Shown piece by piece: positions 29,482 through 39,009 of a stretch of 64,000 nt of DNA. Position numbers and translations under genes: made by a program. Source of the stretch: Izhakiella australiensis (lineage in GTDB: Bacteria > Pseudomonadota > Gammaproteobacteria > Enterobacterales > Enterobacteriaceae); assembly GCF_002006995.1 (NCBI RefSeq), contig NZ_MRUL01000001.1, forward strand, positions 1-64,000, written 5' to 3'. A model generated the notes under the pieces. That model was not told the DNA's origin and did no database searches. It was given only the letters and a program-made list of their open reading frames with translations. The first letter of the stretch is position 1. Every line of letters begins with the position of its first letter.

Positions 29482-30932
29482 TTTTGCTCCTTATGTGTTT
29501 TCACCCGGCGTAAAAAACGTCCGGCGCGGCCAGTTACCGTCTGGCCCTGACCGTAACTTAATACGCCGTTTACCATCACCGCTTCAATGCCAGCCGCCGG
29601 CTGTTTCGGATCGCTGAAGCTTGCTACATCGCGCACGGTTGCCGGATCGAACAGAACCAAATCCGCATAGTAGCCGCATTTAAGCAGGCCGCGTTCGGGC
29701 AGCTGGAATCGCGCTGCCGACATGCCGGTCATTTTATGGATTGCCGTGGTCAACGGAAACAGCTTCTCATCTCGGCTGTAATGACCCAGTACCCGGGGAA
29801 AGGCGCCCCAAAGGCGGGGATGCGGCATCGGATCGTTCGGCAGGCCGTCGGAACCAATCATCGTCACCGGGTAGCGCATTACGCGCCTCACATCCTGCTC
29901 GTCCATGTTGTAGTAAATCGCCCCGGCGGGCATCAGTAATTCGCCGGCCTGGTGAAGTGACATCGACCAGCTTTGCGCAATTTGCTTCAGCGACTGGCCC
30001 GCCACCTCCGGATGCGGCTGCGACCAGGTGATGATGATGTCGAATTCATCGGTAATTTGCTTCATATCCAGCGTTGAGGAGCTGGCTGAATAGGGATAGC
30101 AGTCGCAGGATACATCCTGCTGCTCGCGCACTTTATCGAACAGCTTCAGCGTTTCTACGGTGCGGCCCCAGTTTTTTGCACCGGCGCACTTATGGTGCGA
30201 AACCACCACCGGCACTTTGCCGTGTCGGCCAATACGAAATGCCTCGTCCAGCGCATCGAGAATAGGCTCAAATTCGGAGCGCAGGTGCGTGGTATAAACG
30301 CCATTTTCCTCTGCCAGCTCTTCAGCCAGCGCCATCACCTCTTCGGTGGTTGACTGGAAGGCGCTGGCGTAGGCCAGACCGGTACTGAGTCCCAACGCGC
30401 CCTGCTGCAGCGCCAGCTTTAACTGCGCGCGCATCGCGCTGATTTCCTGTGGGCTGGCGGCACGAAACAGATCGTCCATATGATTGTTACGCAGCGCCGT
30501 GTGGCCGATCAGCGTGCCAACGTTGATTGCCGGACGGGCCTGCGCGACCGCATGGGCATAGTCTTCCACCGTCGGATAAGCAAAATGCTGCGCTTCGCCG
30601 AGCAGGTTCATCGGGTCCGGTACCTGGCCTTTAATGGTGGCGCACGCGGCACTGATGCCGCAGTTGCCGACGATCACCGTGGTTACGCCCTGACTGATTT
30701 TCGGCAGATACTCCGGTATGCGGATAACGTTAATGTCGTCATGGGTATGTACGTCGATAAAACCCGGCGCCAGTACGCGACCGCTGCCGTCGATTTCATG
30801 CTGTGCTTCACTGCTGATGGAGGGTGCGATTTGCGCAATACGATCGTCTTGTATCGCGACATCGGCACGGTACTCCGGGCCACCGGAACCGTCGATAACA
30901 GTGACGTTCCTGAACAGATAGTCAAACTTCAT
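29478..30932 (-). CDS. D-aminoacylase (N-acyl-D-amino-acid deacylase)
   Basis: A 484-residue amidohydrolase that releases D-amino acids from N-acyl precursors. Metal-binding signatures are IDVHTHDD (about residue 60), VIVGNCGIS, VVSHHKCAGAKNWG and the catalytic Asp in MIGSDGLPND (about 360). The ATG at 30932 is preceded by GGGGGGT; an ATG six codons upstream lacks a ribosome site. It is first in the reverse-strand group and divergent from the PLP-enzyme gene. With RidA, the symporter and the regulator it forms a coherent locus for N-acyl-D-amino-acid use. Confidence 0.92.
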   Translation of the reverse strand: MKFDYLFRNVTVIDGSGGPEYRADVAIQDDRIAQIAPSISSEAQHEIDGSGRVLAPGFIDVHTHDDINVIRIPEYLPKISQGVTTVIVGNCGISAACATIKGQVPDPMNLLGEAQHFAYPTVEDYAHAVAQARPAINVGTLIGHTALRNNHMDDLFRAASPQEISAMRAQLKLALQQGALGLSTGLAYASAFQSTTEEVMALAEELAEENGVYTTHLRSEFEPILDALDEAFRIGRHGKVPVVVSHHKCAGAKNWGRTVETLKLFDKVREQQDVSCDCYPYSASSSTLDMKQITDEFDIIITWSQPHPEVAGQSLKQIAQSWSMSLHQAGELLMPAGAIYYNMDEQDVRRVMRYPVTMIGSDGLPNDPMPHPRLWGAFPRVLGHYSRDEKLFPLTTAIHKMTGMSAARFQLPERGLLKCGYYADLVLFDPATVRDVASFSDPKQPAAGIEAVMVNGVLSYGQGQTVTGRAGRFLRRVKTHKEQK

Positions 30933-30959
30933 GTATCCGATACCCCCCATTGTGGTCTG

Positions 30960-30973
30960 GGTTAAAGTTAACC
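30960..30973. promoter_or_regulatory. palindrome in the divergent promoter region of the D-amino-acid locus
   Basis: GGTTAAAGTTAACC has six-base arms and lies 28 bp before the D-aminoacylase start. Its layout (GGT...ACC arms, A/G centre) resembles the dyad before the RpiR gene. The rest of the 204-bp gap to the PLP-enzyme gene is strongly AT-rich. Function as operator is inferred. Confidence 0.4.
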
Positions 30974-31136
30974 ATTTACAGGAGGTGAAAACAGTGGAAA
31001 ACTACACAAAGTTCATATGAAATTATGATACTTTTATTCATTGATATAATAATTTATAAATTAATGTTTTTATTTTCATGTTGTTATAAAAGATACTTGT
31101 TTTATTGTGTGGATAAAACTGTGGAGTAAATGTGTT

Positions 31137-32357
31137 ATGAAATATCATGAAGATAACCTCGTACCCCATAAAGCCGCCCTGATTAATCCCGCTGCGAACG
31201 TGGTTAATGAAGACGTCTGCCTGCCGGCGGCGCTGATTAAAAAATCTGCGCTGGAGAATAATATTCGCTGGATGCAGCACTATGCGGATACGCGCGGCGT
31301 TTCTCTTGCGCCGCACGGCAAAACCACCATGACGCCCTGGATTTTCCAGCAGCAGCAGCAGGCGGGTGCCTGGGCGATCGGCGTCGGTAGCGCCTGGCAG
31401 GCCAGTATTGCGATGGCCAGCGGGATTAAGCGGGTGCTGATGGTGAATCAGCTGGTTGGCAAGGCGAACCTGACGCTTATCGCACGACTGAAACAAAAAT
31501 ATCCCGATATCGATTATCTCTGCTGCGTGGATAGTATCGCCAACGCCCAGGCGCTCTCGGCGTTTTTTAACGCGCAGGGACAAACGCTGGACGTGCTGAT
31601 TGAGCTGGGCGTGACGGGCGGTCGTTGTGGCTGTCGCTCCGCTGCCCAGGCGCTGGAACTGGCGGAGAGCATTTCCGGACTGCCGGGTCTGCGGCTGCGC
31701 GGTCTGGAATTGTATGAAGGGGTGCTTCACGGCGACAATCCGCAACCGGCGGTAGAAGCATTGCTGCGCGATGCCGCGGCGCTGGCTTGCCAGCTTGAGC
31801 GGTTTGTTGACGGGGAGTTTTTGCTCACCGGTGCGGGTTCGGTATGGTACGACGTGGTATGTAACGTCTGGCTGGCGGCGCCGAAGCCGGCTAACTGCCG
31901 CATAGCGATTCGGCCTGGCTGCTACATCACGCACGACAAAGGTATTTATCAGCAAGCGCAGGACGCGCTGATGGCAAGAGATAGCAGTGCCTGTGATGCT
32001 GGCGGTGATTTGGTTTCTGCGCTGGAGCTGGCCGCGCTGGTGCAATCGGTGCCGGAAGCCGATCGCGCTATCGTTAATTTCGGTAAACGAGACAGCGCCT
32101 TTGATGCCGGCCTGCCACAGCCGATTGCTCACTATCGCCAGGGCAAAGCGTTGCCTGCGCCCACGGCGTTGATGGAAACCGTGGGTATTATGGACCAGCA
32201 CGCGATGCTGAAGTTAAAACCCGGCGCGCAGCTGCAGGTAGGCGATGTTTTGCTGTTCAGTACCTCGCATCCCTGCCTGACCTTCGACAAGTGGCAGGCG
32301 CTGCTGCTGGTGGATGATAATTATAACGTGCTGGCTGAGTTAGCAACGGCGTTTTAA
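31137..32357 (+). CDS. fold-type III PLP enzyme (D-threonine aldolase/D-serine dehydratase family)
   Basis: A 406-residue protein with an alanine-racemase-like N-terminal barrel and a D-serine-dehydratase-like C-terminal domain. The PLP lysine is expected in SLAPHGKTTMTPW (about residue 60). The C-terminal STSHPCLTFDKW block supplies the His and Cys that bind the metal in eukaryotic-type D-serine dehydratase and D-threonine aldolase. It is divergent from the D-aminoacylase gene and probably breaks down the released D-amino acid. Annotation as an amino acid deaminase would fit the adjacent RidA. The ATG follows GGAG by ten bases. Exact substrate unknown. Confidence 0.88.
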   Translation: MKYHEDNLVPHKAALINPAANVVNEDVCLPAALIKKSALENNIRWMQHYADTRGVSLAPHGKTTMTPWIFQQQQQAGAWAIGVGSAWQASIAMASGIKRVLMVNQLVGKANLTLIARLKQKYPDIDYLCCVDSIANAQALSAFFNAQGQTLDVLIELGVTGGRCGCRSAAQALELAESISGLPGLRLRGLELYEGVLHGDNPQPAVEALLRDAAALACQLERFVDGEFLLTGAGSVWYDVVCNVWLAAPKPANCRIAIRPGCYITHDKGIYQQAQDALMARDSSACDAGGDLVSALELAALVQSVPEADRAIVNFGKRDSAFDAGLPQPIAHYRQGKALPAPTALMETVGIMDQHAMLKLKPGAQLQVGDVLLFSTSHPCLTFDKWQALLLVDDNYNVLAELATAF

Positions 32358-32450
32358 CGGCCAGGCTGGCGCATGTAAGGCGAGGGTGGGCGCCGGTTTT
32401 TTCATCTCACTGGCAGCGGTGGGCGTGAGCGCAGAGATAACGTTTCCGCT

Positions 32451-32479
32451 CCGGCGCGCCCCGCTGCGGGGCGCGCCGG
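32451..32479 (-). terminator. strong stem-loop after plsB
   Basis: CCGGCGCGCCCCG and CGGGGCGCGCCGG form a perfect 13-base stem with a three-base loop, 24 bases past the plsB stop and between convergent genes. It lacks a U run but its position fits a terminator. Confidence 0.55.
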
Positions 32480-32502
32480 ATTAGTCGGTTTCAACTGGCG
32501 CT

Positions 32503-34977
32503 TTACTCGTTCGGCTCGGCTGGCGGCTGTGACATATCGGTCAGTTGTAGCGGTTCGCCAGTGGAGGCGGCGCTTTCAATCGTCATACGCACATCCTGCA
32601 ATATCAGGTCGGCCAGCATCAGATAAACCTGCTGGGTTTGATTGACCTGCGCATCACCCGAGTCGCTGATATAGCCTTCATCGCGCAGCTTCAGCACTAA
32701 AGAGCTGAACACTGCTTTATCAAAAAATTCCGGCGCGTTGATGCCATGTAGCACCGACAGGCGCTGCGCCAGCGTGCGACTCTCTTTTTCCAGCGTGCCA
32801 CGATTAATGGCGGGGTTATCGCTGAGGATGGCGAAGGTGATGGCATAGCGCTGCAGCGTTTCACGCACTCCGGCGGCCAGCAGCTGAAGGGTACGCAGGC
32901 GCGCATTGCTGATTCGCACCTTGTCGCCTTCAATTCGCAGTAGCTCCTGGCGGCCCATTTCGTCGATTAACGCCGCCAGCAGCTCAGGCAGCGCCTCTTT
33001 TTCCCAGCGCAGGAACAGTTCGCTTTTCAGCATCGGATAAAGCACGCTGACCTGGCGCAACAATTCCTCGCGGCTGATCTGGCGATGCTGCATGACGATG
33101 GCTGCCAGCAGCGACGGAATGACCAGCATATGGTGAATATTGTTGCGGTAATAGGTCATCAACACCGCTTGCTCGCGCGGCAGAACAATAATCTCGCCGA
33201 AATTGTCCTGTTCGATGTCGAATTTATTCATGCCGATGGCGTGTTCCAGCATGGCTTCCGGCGTGGCATCCGGCACCGTGGAGTGCTCGGAGTAGGGCAC
33301 GTTACGCAGTAATTCCTGGTAACAAGCAAGCTGCTCGGTAAGCTGTTCACGGGTTAGTGAACGCTGGCGTGAAGCCAGCAGCGCGGTCACGCAGAGGTTC
33401 ATCGCGTTTGCGGCGCCGGCATTATTAATCCGCACCATGACTTTTTGCGCAATGTCATTCACCGCTGGCATCAGCCAGGCCGGTCGCTGCGCTTCTATCG
33501 GATCGATGGCTTCGCGCCATTCCGGTACCTGTTTGTTCAGGTAACTCACCAAAGGCAGAGGCTCGCCAAAGTTAACGTAGCCCTGGCCGAGGTTACGCAG
33601 CTTGCGCAAACCGCGCAGCATCTGCATAAAGCCTTCTTTCTCTTTGGCCGCACCGCGTAGCTCTTTGGCGTAGGTGCCTACTTCCATTACGTGCTCATAA
33701 CCAATGAATATTGGCACCAGAGTAATCGGGCGATTGCCGCCGCGCAGCATCGCCTGAATAGTCATCGACAGCGTGCCGGTTTTAGGATCGAGCAGCCGTC
33801 CGGTGCGCGAGCGGCCGCCTTCCATAAAATATTCCACCGAGTAGCCGCGATTAAACAGCTCGCCTAAATATTCACGAAAGACCGTGGAGTAAAGCTTATT
33901 GCCTTTGAAGGTCCGGCGGATAAAAAAGGCGCCCAGATGGCGGAAAATGGGCCCGGCAGGCCAGAAGTTCAGGTTGATACCGGCAGCGATATGCGGGGGA
34001 ACCAGTCCCTGATGATAAATAACGTATGAGAGCAGCAGGTAGTCCATATGGCTGCGGTGGCAGGGAACGTAGACCAGCTCATGGCCATCCTGCGCCAGCT
34101 GACGGATGCGCTCTGCGCCGCTGACGTTGATTCCTTTATAAAGGCGGCTCCAGGTCCAGCCCATGACCCGATCGGTGATGCGAATCGCTTCATAGGTAAA
34201 ATCGGCGGCAATTTCTTCCATCATCTCGACGGCAGCCTGCTGCGCTTTATCGTGAGAGATTTTTTTACTGCGCGCCTCATCTTCCACCGCTTTGGCGATG
34301 GCTTTTGATTGCAGCAATCTGACAAATAGATCGTGGCGAACCGGCAGGCGCGGTCCTACCGCAGCCAGGCGCTGACGGGCAAAGTGCATGCGCGCTACGC
34401 GAGCCAGCTTTTGTGCGATGGTTTTGTCGGTGCCGTGCTCGGTCGCCATGTAGCGCAGCGAAACGATGGCGGAAAAGCGAACGAAGCTGTCGCGGCCAAG
34501 CCATAATACGGCGAAGAATTTTTGCACGCCGTTGAGCACGCGCAGGTGCGGCTGCGGCTGGCCCTGAATTTCCCGGCCTGGCGCACGGCCAAACATCACC
34601 GAAACCGGTATCATCTGGACATCCAGCTCGGGATTACTGCGGTGCAGGTCGAGATAATCGTGGAATAGCTTCACCGATTCCAGATTAGGGACGAAATAGG
34701 GAAAAACCCGCGGACCATCGTGAATAAAAACGTAGCGCGGCAGCTCGGCGCCGTCGGTTTCCAGCGGTTCCAGCGGATCGGGTAAATCGTGTTTGCGGCA
34801 TTCGGCGCGCAGCGTCAGCAAATCGACCTTGGAATCGTACGGCAGTACGTACATGATGGGGCGAGAACGATCCAGCCCCAGTTCAGCAAGCGGATCTGCC
34901 GGAATCGCTTTACTTTTTACCAGGAATTTTAACGGAATATTCAGTAAGTTATAATATAGTTTACGCCAACCTGACAT
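32503..34977 (-). CDS. plsB: glycerol-3-phosphate 1-O-acyltransferase
   Basis: PlsB acylates glycerol 3-phosphate at position 1, the first step of phospholipid synthesis, at the inner membrane. From ATG 34977 the protein has 824 residues (E. coli 807). Acyltransferase blocks appear in order: [10 protein letters not shown] (block I, catalytic His and Asp), [22 protein letters not shown] (block II), [16 protein letters not shown] (block III) and [11 protein letters not shown] (block IV). The MSGWRKLYY start matches the family; an upstream TTG gives nine extra residues. It is divergent from dgkA, as in E. coli. Confidence 0.97.
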   Translation of the reverse strand: MSGWRKLYYNLLNIPLKFLVKSKAIPADPLAELGLDRSRPIMYVLPYDSKVDLLTLRAECRKHDLPDPLEPLETDGAELPRYVFIHDGPRVFPYFVPNLESVKLFHDYLDLHRSNPELDVQMIPVSVMFGRAPGREIQGQPQPHLRVLNGVQKFFAVLWLGRDSFVRFSAIVSLRYMATEHGTDKTIAQKLARVARMHFARQRLAAVGPRLPVRHDLFVRLLQSKAIAKAVEDEARSKKISHDKAQQAAVEMMEEIAADFTYEAIRITDRVMGWTWSRLYKGINVSGAERIRQLAQDGHELVYVPCHRSHMDYLLLSYVIYHQGLVPPHIAAGINLNFWPAGPIFRHLGAFFIRRTFKGNKLYSTVFREYLGELFNRGYSVEYFMEGGRSRTGRLLDPKTGTLSMTIQAMLRGGNRPITLVPIFIGYEHVMEVGTYAKELRGAAKEKEGFMQMLRGLRKLRNLGQGYVNFGEPLPLVSYLNKQVPEWREAIDPIEAQRPAWLMPAVNDIAQKVMVRINNAGAANAMNLCVTALLASRQRSLTREQLTEQLACYQELLRNVPYSEHSTVPDATPEAMLEHAIGMNKFDIEQDNFGEIIVLPREQAVLMTYYRNNIHHMLVIPSLLAAIVMQHRQISREELLRQVSVLYPMLKSELFLRWEKEALPELLAALIDEMGRQELLRIEGDKVRISNARLRTLQLLAAGVRETLQRYAITFAILSDNPAINRGTLEKESRTLAQRLSVLHGINAPEFFDKAVFSSLVLKLRDEGYISDSGDAQVNQTQQVYLMLADLILQDVRMTIESAASTGEPLQLTDMSQPPAEPNE

Positions 34978-35104
34978 AGACAAAATAAAGCCTCTTGTTA
35001 GCAAAGCGTCGCAAGCATACCAGAAAGCGGCGAGTAAATCTGTTGGTGTGCATGATGTGCATCATCGAACATGGACGCTAAATTCTTCAAAGGGTTCCCT
35101 ATTT

Positions 35105-35464
35105 ATGGCAAATAACACGACAGGTCTGAGGCGCATTGTTAAAGCCGCAGGCTATTCATGGCAGGGTCTGCGGGCCGCGTGGCGCAACGAAGCGGCATTT
35201 CGCCAGGAGGCCATCGTCGCGGCCGCTGCAATCATCATCGCTTGCTGGCTGAACGTTGATGCGCTAACCCGGGTACTGCTGATAGGCTCGGTGGTGCTGA
35301 TTATCATCGTTGAGATCCTCAATAGCGCGCTTGAAGCGGTAGTGGACCGCATTGGCAGCGAGATTCACCCGCTGGCCGGCAGAGCGAAAGATCTTGGCTC
35401 GGCTGCCGTACTGCTGACCATCTTACTCGCGCTTTTCGTCTGGCTGACATTACTCTGGCCATAG
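35105..35464 (+). CDS. dgkA: diacylglycerol kinase
   Basis: DgkA phosphorylates diacylglycerol for phospholipid turnover. The 119-residue protein has three membrane helices and the signature EILNSALEAVVDRIG with the catalytic glutamate, plus the conserved NEAAFRQEA near the N-terminus. MANNTTGLRRI is the family start; the upstream in-frame ATG at 35048 adds an unlikely leader. It lies between plsB (divergent) and lexA. Confidence 0.97.
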   Translation: MANNTTGLRRIVKAAGYSWQGLRAAWRNEAAFRQEAIVAAAAIIIACWLNVDALTRVLLIGSVVLIIIVEILNSALEAVVDRIGSEIHPLAGRAKDLGSAAVLLTILLALFVWLTLLWP

Positions 35465-35536
35465 CTGAGAACCCGCTTCCAGATATTGAGGTCGCTCGAC
35501 GATTAGTGCAATTTTAAGTTTTCATCCGCTAAATAG

Positions 35537-35572
35537 CTGTATATACTCACAGTCAACTGTATAAACAACCAG
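35537..35572 (+). promoter_or_regulatory. double SOS box of lexA
   Basis: Two LexA sites are seen in tandem: CTGTATATACTCACAG (35537-35552) and CTGTATAAACAACCAG (35557-35572), both fitting CTG-N10-CAG. This is the same arrangement as in E. coli lexA and ends eight bases before the start codon. Confidence 0.95.
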
Positions 35573-35580
35573 GGGGCAGG

Positions 35581-36195
35581 ATGAAAGCGTTAACCGCAAG
35601 GCAGCAGCAGGTCTTTGACCTGATACGGGAACATATTAATCAGACAGGAATGCCCCCAACCCGCGCTGAAATTGCCCGGCAGCTGGGTTTCCGCTCGCCG
35701 AATGCGGCCGAAGAGCATCTCAAGGCGCTGGCCCGTAAAGGCGTCATCGAGATTGTATCCGGCGCGTCACGTGGCATCCGTCTGCTGCAAGAGGAAGAAG
35801 AAGATCCGGGCCTGCCGCTGATTGGCCGCGTCGCCGCTGGCGAACCTCTGCTGGCCGAGCAGCACATCGAAGGGCATTACCAGGTTGATGCCAGCCTGTT
35901 TAAACCCCACGCGGACTTTTTACTGCGCGTTAGCGGCATGTCGATGAAAGACATTGGCATTATGGATGGCGACCTGCTGGCGGTGCATAAAACCCAGGAC
36001 GTGCGTAACGGTCAGGTGGTTGTGGCGCGTATTGATGATGAAGTCACGGTGAAGCGTTTGCAAAAGCAGGGGAATACCGTGCAGCTTCTGCCGGAAAACA
36101 GTGAGTTCAAACCGATTGTGGTTGACGTTCGCCAACAGGATTTAACCATCGAAGGGCTGGCCGTTGGCGTGATCCGTAACGGCAACTGGCTGTAG
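35581..36195 (+). CDS. lexA: SOS repressor LexA
   Basis: LexA represses DNA-damage genes and cleaves itself when RecA is activated. The 204-residue protein is two longer than E. coli because of a small insertion in the acidic hinge (residues 70-76). The helix-turn-helix (about 28-48), cleavage site Ala86-Gly87 in GRVAAGEPL, nucleophile Ser121 in SGMSM and Lys158 in VTVKRL are all present. Two SOS boxes precede it and dinF follows. Confidence 0.98.
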   Translation: MKALTARQQQVFDLIREHINQTGMPPTRAEIARQLGFRSPNAAEEHLKALARKGVIEIVSGASRGIRLLQEEEEDPGLPLIGRVAAGEPLLAEQHIEGHYQVDASLFKPHADFLLRVSGMSMKDIGIMDGDLLAVHKTQDVRNGQVVVARIDDEVTVKRLQKQGNTVQLLPENSEFKPIVVDVRQQDLTIEGLAVGVIRNGNWL

Positions 36196-36234
36196 CGCAT
36201 TGCCGACGCAGCGTCGCTTTTCTCTTCTTAATCT

Positions 36235-36270
36235 CACCACCACCCGTTCGGGCGGTGGTGGCTTTATTTA
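36235..36270 (+). terminator. lexA-dinF terminator or attenuator
   Basis: CACCACC-A-CCCG pairs with CGGG-C-GGTGGTG around a two-base loop, one mismatch, followed by GCTTTATTTA. It lies between lexA and dinF and could end most lexA transcripts while letting some reach dinF. Confidence 0.75.
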
Positions 36271-36285
36271 GCCAACTCTGCGCTC

Positions 36286-37611
36286 ATGGGTTTTTTCTCT
36301 TCGGCGGATAAGCAGCTGTGGCTGCTGGCGCTGCCAATGATCCTCTCTAATATCACGGTACCCGTGCTGGGACTGGTGGATACGGCAGTCATCGGCCATC
36401 TCGACAGCGCTGTCTATCTTGGTGGCGTTGCGGTGGGAACAACGGCGACTAATCTGCTGTTTATGCTGCTGTTATTTTTACGCATGAGCACCACCGGGCT
36501 GACCGCGCAGGCATATGGCGCTGGCAACAAACCAGCTCTGGCGCGGGCGCTGGTGCAGCCGCTGTTAATGGCGATGATTGCCGGCACCGTTTTACTGGCG
36601 CTGAAAACGCCGCTGACGTGGCTGGCGGTTAACGTAGTCGGGGGTAACGATCAGGTATTACATCAGGCTGCCGCCTTCATGCATATTCGTTGGATAAGCG
36701 CCCCGGCGACGCTGGCAAATATGGTGCTATTAGGCTGGTTGCTCGGCGTACAGTATGCACGCGCGCCGGTGATTTTGCTGGTGATCGGCAACCTGGTTAA
36801 TATTTTGCTCGACCTGTGGTTTGTTCCGGTACTCGGCTGGGGCGTGAGAGGCGCGGCGGCGGCTACGGTGATTGCTGAATACAGCACGCTCGGCATAGGG
36901 CTGGTGATGGTGTGGCATGTCCTGCGGCTGCGCGGCGTAGCCCGCCAGCTGCTGCGCCGGGCCTGGCGCGGCAGCTATGGCTATCTGCTACGGCTGAACC
37001 GCGACATTATGCTGCGTTCGCTGATGCTGCAGCTCTGTATGGCATCGTTGACGGTAATCGGCGCCCGGCTCGGCAGCGACATTGTGGCGGCCAACGCGGT
37101 GCTGCTGATGTTTCTGACGTTTACCGCTTATGCCCTCGACGGATTTGCCTATGCCGTCGAGGCCTGCTCCGGCGAGGCCGTGGGCGCCAGGGACCCCAGC
37201 AGGCTGTTGCATGTCTGGCACGCCGCCTGTCGCCAGGCCGGGCTGCTGGCCCTGCTTTTTTCGCTATTATACTTTGCCGCCGGATCTCACATCGTCGCAT
37301 TGCTTACCTCGCTGCCAGCCGTCCAGCTACAGGCCGGGCACTTTCTCGGCTGGCAGGCTATTTTACCGCTGGCGGGCGTCTGGTGTTTTCTGCTGGATGG
37401 TATGTTTATTGGTGCGACCCGCGCCAGAGATATGCGTAATAGCATGGCGATCGCGATGCTGGGTTTTGCTTTGACGCTGCTGACCATTCCTCTGTGGGGC
37501 AATCACGGCCTTTGGCTGGCTGTTACGGTGTTTTTATTGCTCAGGGGCGCTGCGCTCTGGTGGGTCTGGCGCCGGGAATGGCACCACGGTCGCTGGTTTA
37601 ACTACGCCTGA
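36286..37611 (+). CDS. dinF: MATE-family efflux protein DinF
   Basis: DinF is a damage-inducible multidrug/oxidant exporter of the MATE family. The 441-residue protein has 12 hydrophobic segments and is collinear with E. coli DinF, for example LGLVDTAVIGHLDS, LLLFLRMSTTGLTAQA, LGWLLGVQYARAPVILL, and LNRDIMLRSLMLQL. It is 90 bp after lexA in the same direction, so it shares the SOS-controlled promoter. Confidence 0.96.
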   Translation: MGFFSSADKQLWLLALPMILSNITVPVLGLVDTAVIGHLDSAVYLGGVAVGTTATNLLFMLLLFLRMSTTGLTAQAYGAGNKPALARALVQPLLMAMIAGTVLLALKTPLTWLAVNVVGGNDQVLHQAAAFMHIRWISAPATLANMVLLGWLLGVQYARAPVILLVIGNLVNILLDLWFVPVLGWGVRGAAAATVIAEYSTLGIGLVMVWHVLRLRGVARQLLRRAWRGSYGYLLRLNRDIMLRSLMLQLCMASLTVIGARLGSDIVAANAVLLMFLTFTAYALDGFAYAVEACSGEAVGARDPSRLLHVWHAACRQAGLLALLFSLLYFAAGSHIVALLTSLPAVQLQAGHFLGWQAILPLAGVWCFLLDGMFIGATRARDMRNSMAIAMLGFALTLLTIPLWGNHGLWLAVTVFLLLRGAALWWVWRREWHHGRWFNYA

Positions 37612-37758
37612 CTGATGAGCGTCTTTCACCGGCGCGATCCTTATCCTCTGCTATAATTAACTTATTCCAGAAATTGGATTAGTGAATCGTATCATTTATT
37701 GGTTCATTACAAGACGATAGCACCATGATGTTCCCCTTAATAGCAAAGGAGATACGGA

Positions 37759-37968
37759 ATGAATAAGGATGAAGCTCGCGGTAACTGGAAAGAATTCAAA
37801 GGTAAAGTGAAAGAGAAATGGGGCAAGCTAACCGATGATGATATGCAGGTCATCGAAGGTAAGCGCGATCAGCTGGTTGGTAAAATCCAATCGCGCTACG
37901 GTTATGAAAAAGATCGGGCCGAAAAAGAAGTCAGTGACTGGGAACGTAGCAACGGTCACCACTGGTAA
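37759..37968 (+). CDS. yjbJ: CsbD-family stress protein YjbJ
   Basis: A 69-residue, highly charged CsbD-family protein, abundant in stationary phase in E. coli under sigma-S; its function is unknown. GNWKEFKGKVKEKWGKLTDD and the QLVGKIQ segment are typical. AAAGGAG lies eight bases before the ATG. A TATAAT hexamer at 37652-37657 without a good -35 element fits a sigma-S-type promoter. Confidence 0.95.
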   Translation: MNKDEARGNWKEFKGKVKEKWGKLTDDDMQVIEGKRDQLVGKIQSRYGYEKDRAEKEVSDWERSNGHHW

Positions 37969-38034
37969 ATCTTACCCCGGCAATTCAGGACAACGCTCCT
38001 ACCCCTGGCACAAGGAACGTGCCGCCCCAACTCG

Positions 38035-38550
38035 CTATTTACCGCGTTTTTTGGCCACTACGCTGTGATCGTGCTGGCAGCTGTCCTGCTGCACGCAGGC
38101 TTCAATCTCTGAGCAGTTGGCACACAGCCCGTGCGCCTCAATGACCATATGGCGTAAAGCAAATCCCTCTTTCAACGCCAGCGCGGCGATAATTGCTTCA
38201 AGGCCTTCCGCATGCTGCTCGGCGACGGTGCCGCAACGCTGGCAAATCAACATGGCTGAGGTGTGGGCTGGCCCTTCAAAGTGATGGCAGACCATATAGC
38301 TATTGGTGGATTCCACGCGATGGATGAAGCCCTGCTCCAGCAGAAAATCCAGCGCGCGGTAGATAGTCGGGGGTTTAGCCTGAGGTTCTGAGGCGCGAAG
38401 CAGATCCAGTAAATCATAGGCGCTGATAGCGCCGTTCTGCTGCGTCATTAAGCGGAGAACCTCCATACGCTGCGGCGTCATGCGTACGTTACGCTGCTGA
38501 CAAAGCTTTTCCGCCTGTCCAAGAATGTGTTCAGCACTTAACGTAGCCAT
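38035..38550 (-). CDS. zur: zinc uptake regulator Zur
   Basis: Zur is the Fur-family repressor of zinc uptake genes. The 171-residue protein has the winged-helix region (VRMTPQRMEVLRLM, QAKPPTIYRALDFLLEQGF), a CxxC pair in LICQRCGTV (structural zinc), HGLCANC and the C-terminal His-rich QHDHS. Two adjacent ATGs exist; the second (38550) has better spacing from AGGAG. It is convergent with yjbJ, as in E. coli. zinT, a classical target, is encoded 1.9 kb away. Confidence 0.96.
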   Translation of the reverse strand: MATLSAEHILGQAEKLCQQRNVRMTPQRMEVLRLMTQQNGAISAYDLLDLLRASEPQAKPPTIYRALDFLLEQGFIHRVESTNSYMVCHHFEGPAHTSAMLICQRCGTVAEQHAEGLEAIIAALALKEGFALRHMVIEAHGLCANCSEIEACVQQDSCQHDHSVVAKKRGK

Positions 38551-38553
38551 CAT

Positions 38554-39009
38554 TTCTCCTGCCTTACGCTGATTACAGACGTTATTTTATCACAATTTTT
38601 CGCTAAGCACTGGGTAAAGCGCGGGCGCTGCTTTGAGCTTACATCTGGCGCTTTTTTACAGTTATAACTGGCATTATTGTGGATCGCATATGTTCAGATT
38701 AAATAACCTTAATAGTGATCTGCTCAGCGTTATAAAAATAATTTGTGAAGCATTGCTAATGCAATTTGCCGGAATGTGCCCCTGAGTCTAGGGTTAATTG
38801 GGGTTTAATGGTTTATGGCTTCTGATGTTTATTGTGAGCCTGTGATTTATTAGCCCGTGAATAAATTAATGAAATTATCAATCAATCGAATAACCGCTTT
38901 CTTACCCGCTTAATCAGAACAACGATCTGCCGCTTTTATGTTCAGATAGCGCATGGCTGACCAGGCCACCACATTGATGATAGCAACATATAAAACGGGT
39001 TCAGGTAAA
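38554..39009. other. gene-free region between zur and the TraF-like gene
   Basis: About 455 bp, AT-rich on the right. It must hold the promoters of zur (reverse) and of the forward outer-membrane protein gene. I see no conserved RNA, no convincing small gene and no clear operator. An in-frame ATG at 38953 would lengthen the downstream protein by 19 residues ahead of its signal peptide and is not used. Confidence 0.6.

Noticed and set aside
31038-32201. A 387-codon reverse frame opposite the fold-type III PLP enzyme
   Set aside because: It is rich in Arg, Gln and His and is the codon-bias shadow of the forward gene, which has clear family motifs.
38830-38860. Possible CRP site TGTGAGCCTGTGATTTA before the TraF-like gene
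   Set aside because: It lacks the TCACA half of the CRP consensus; the two TGTGA words are direct repeats, not a dyad.
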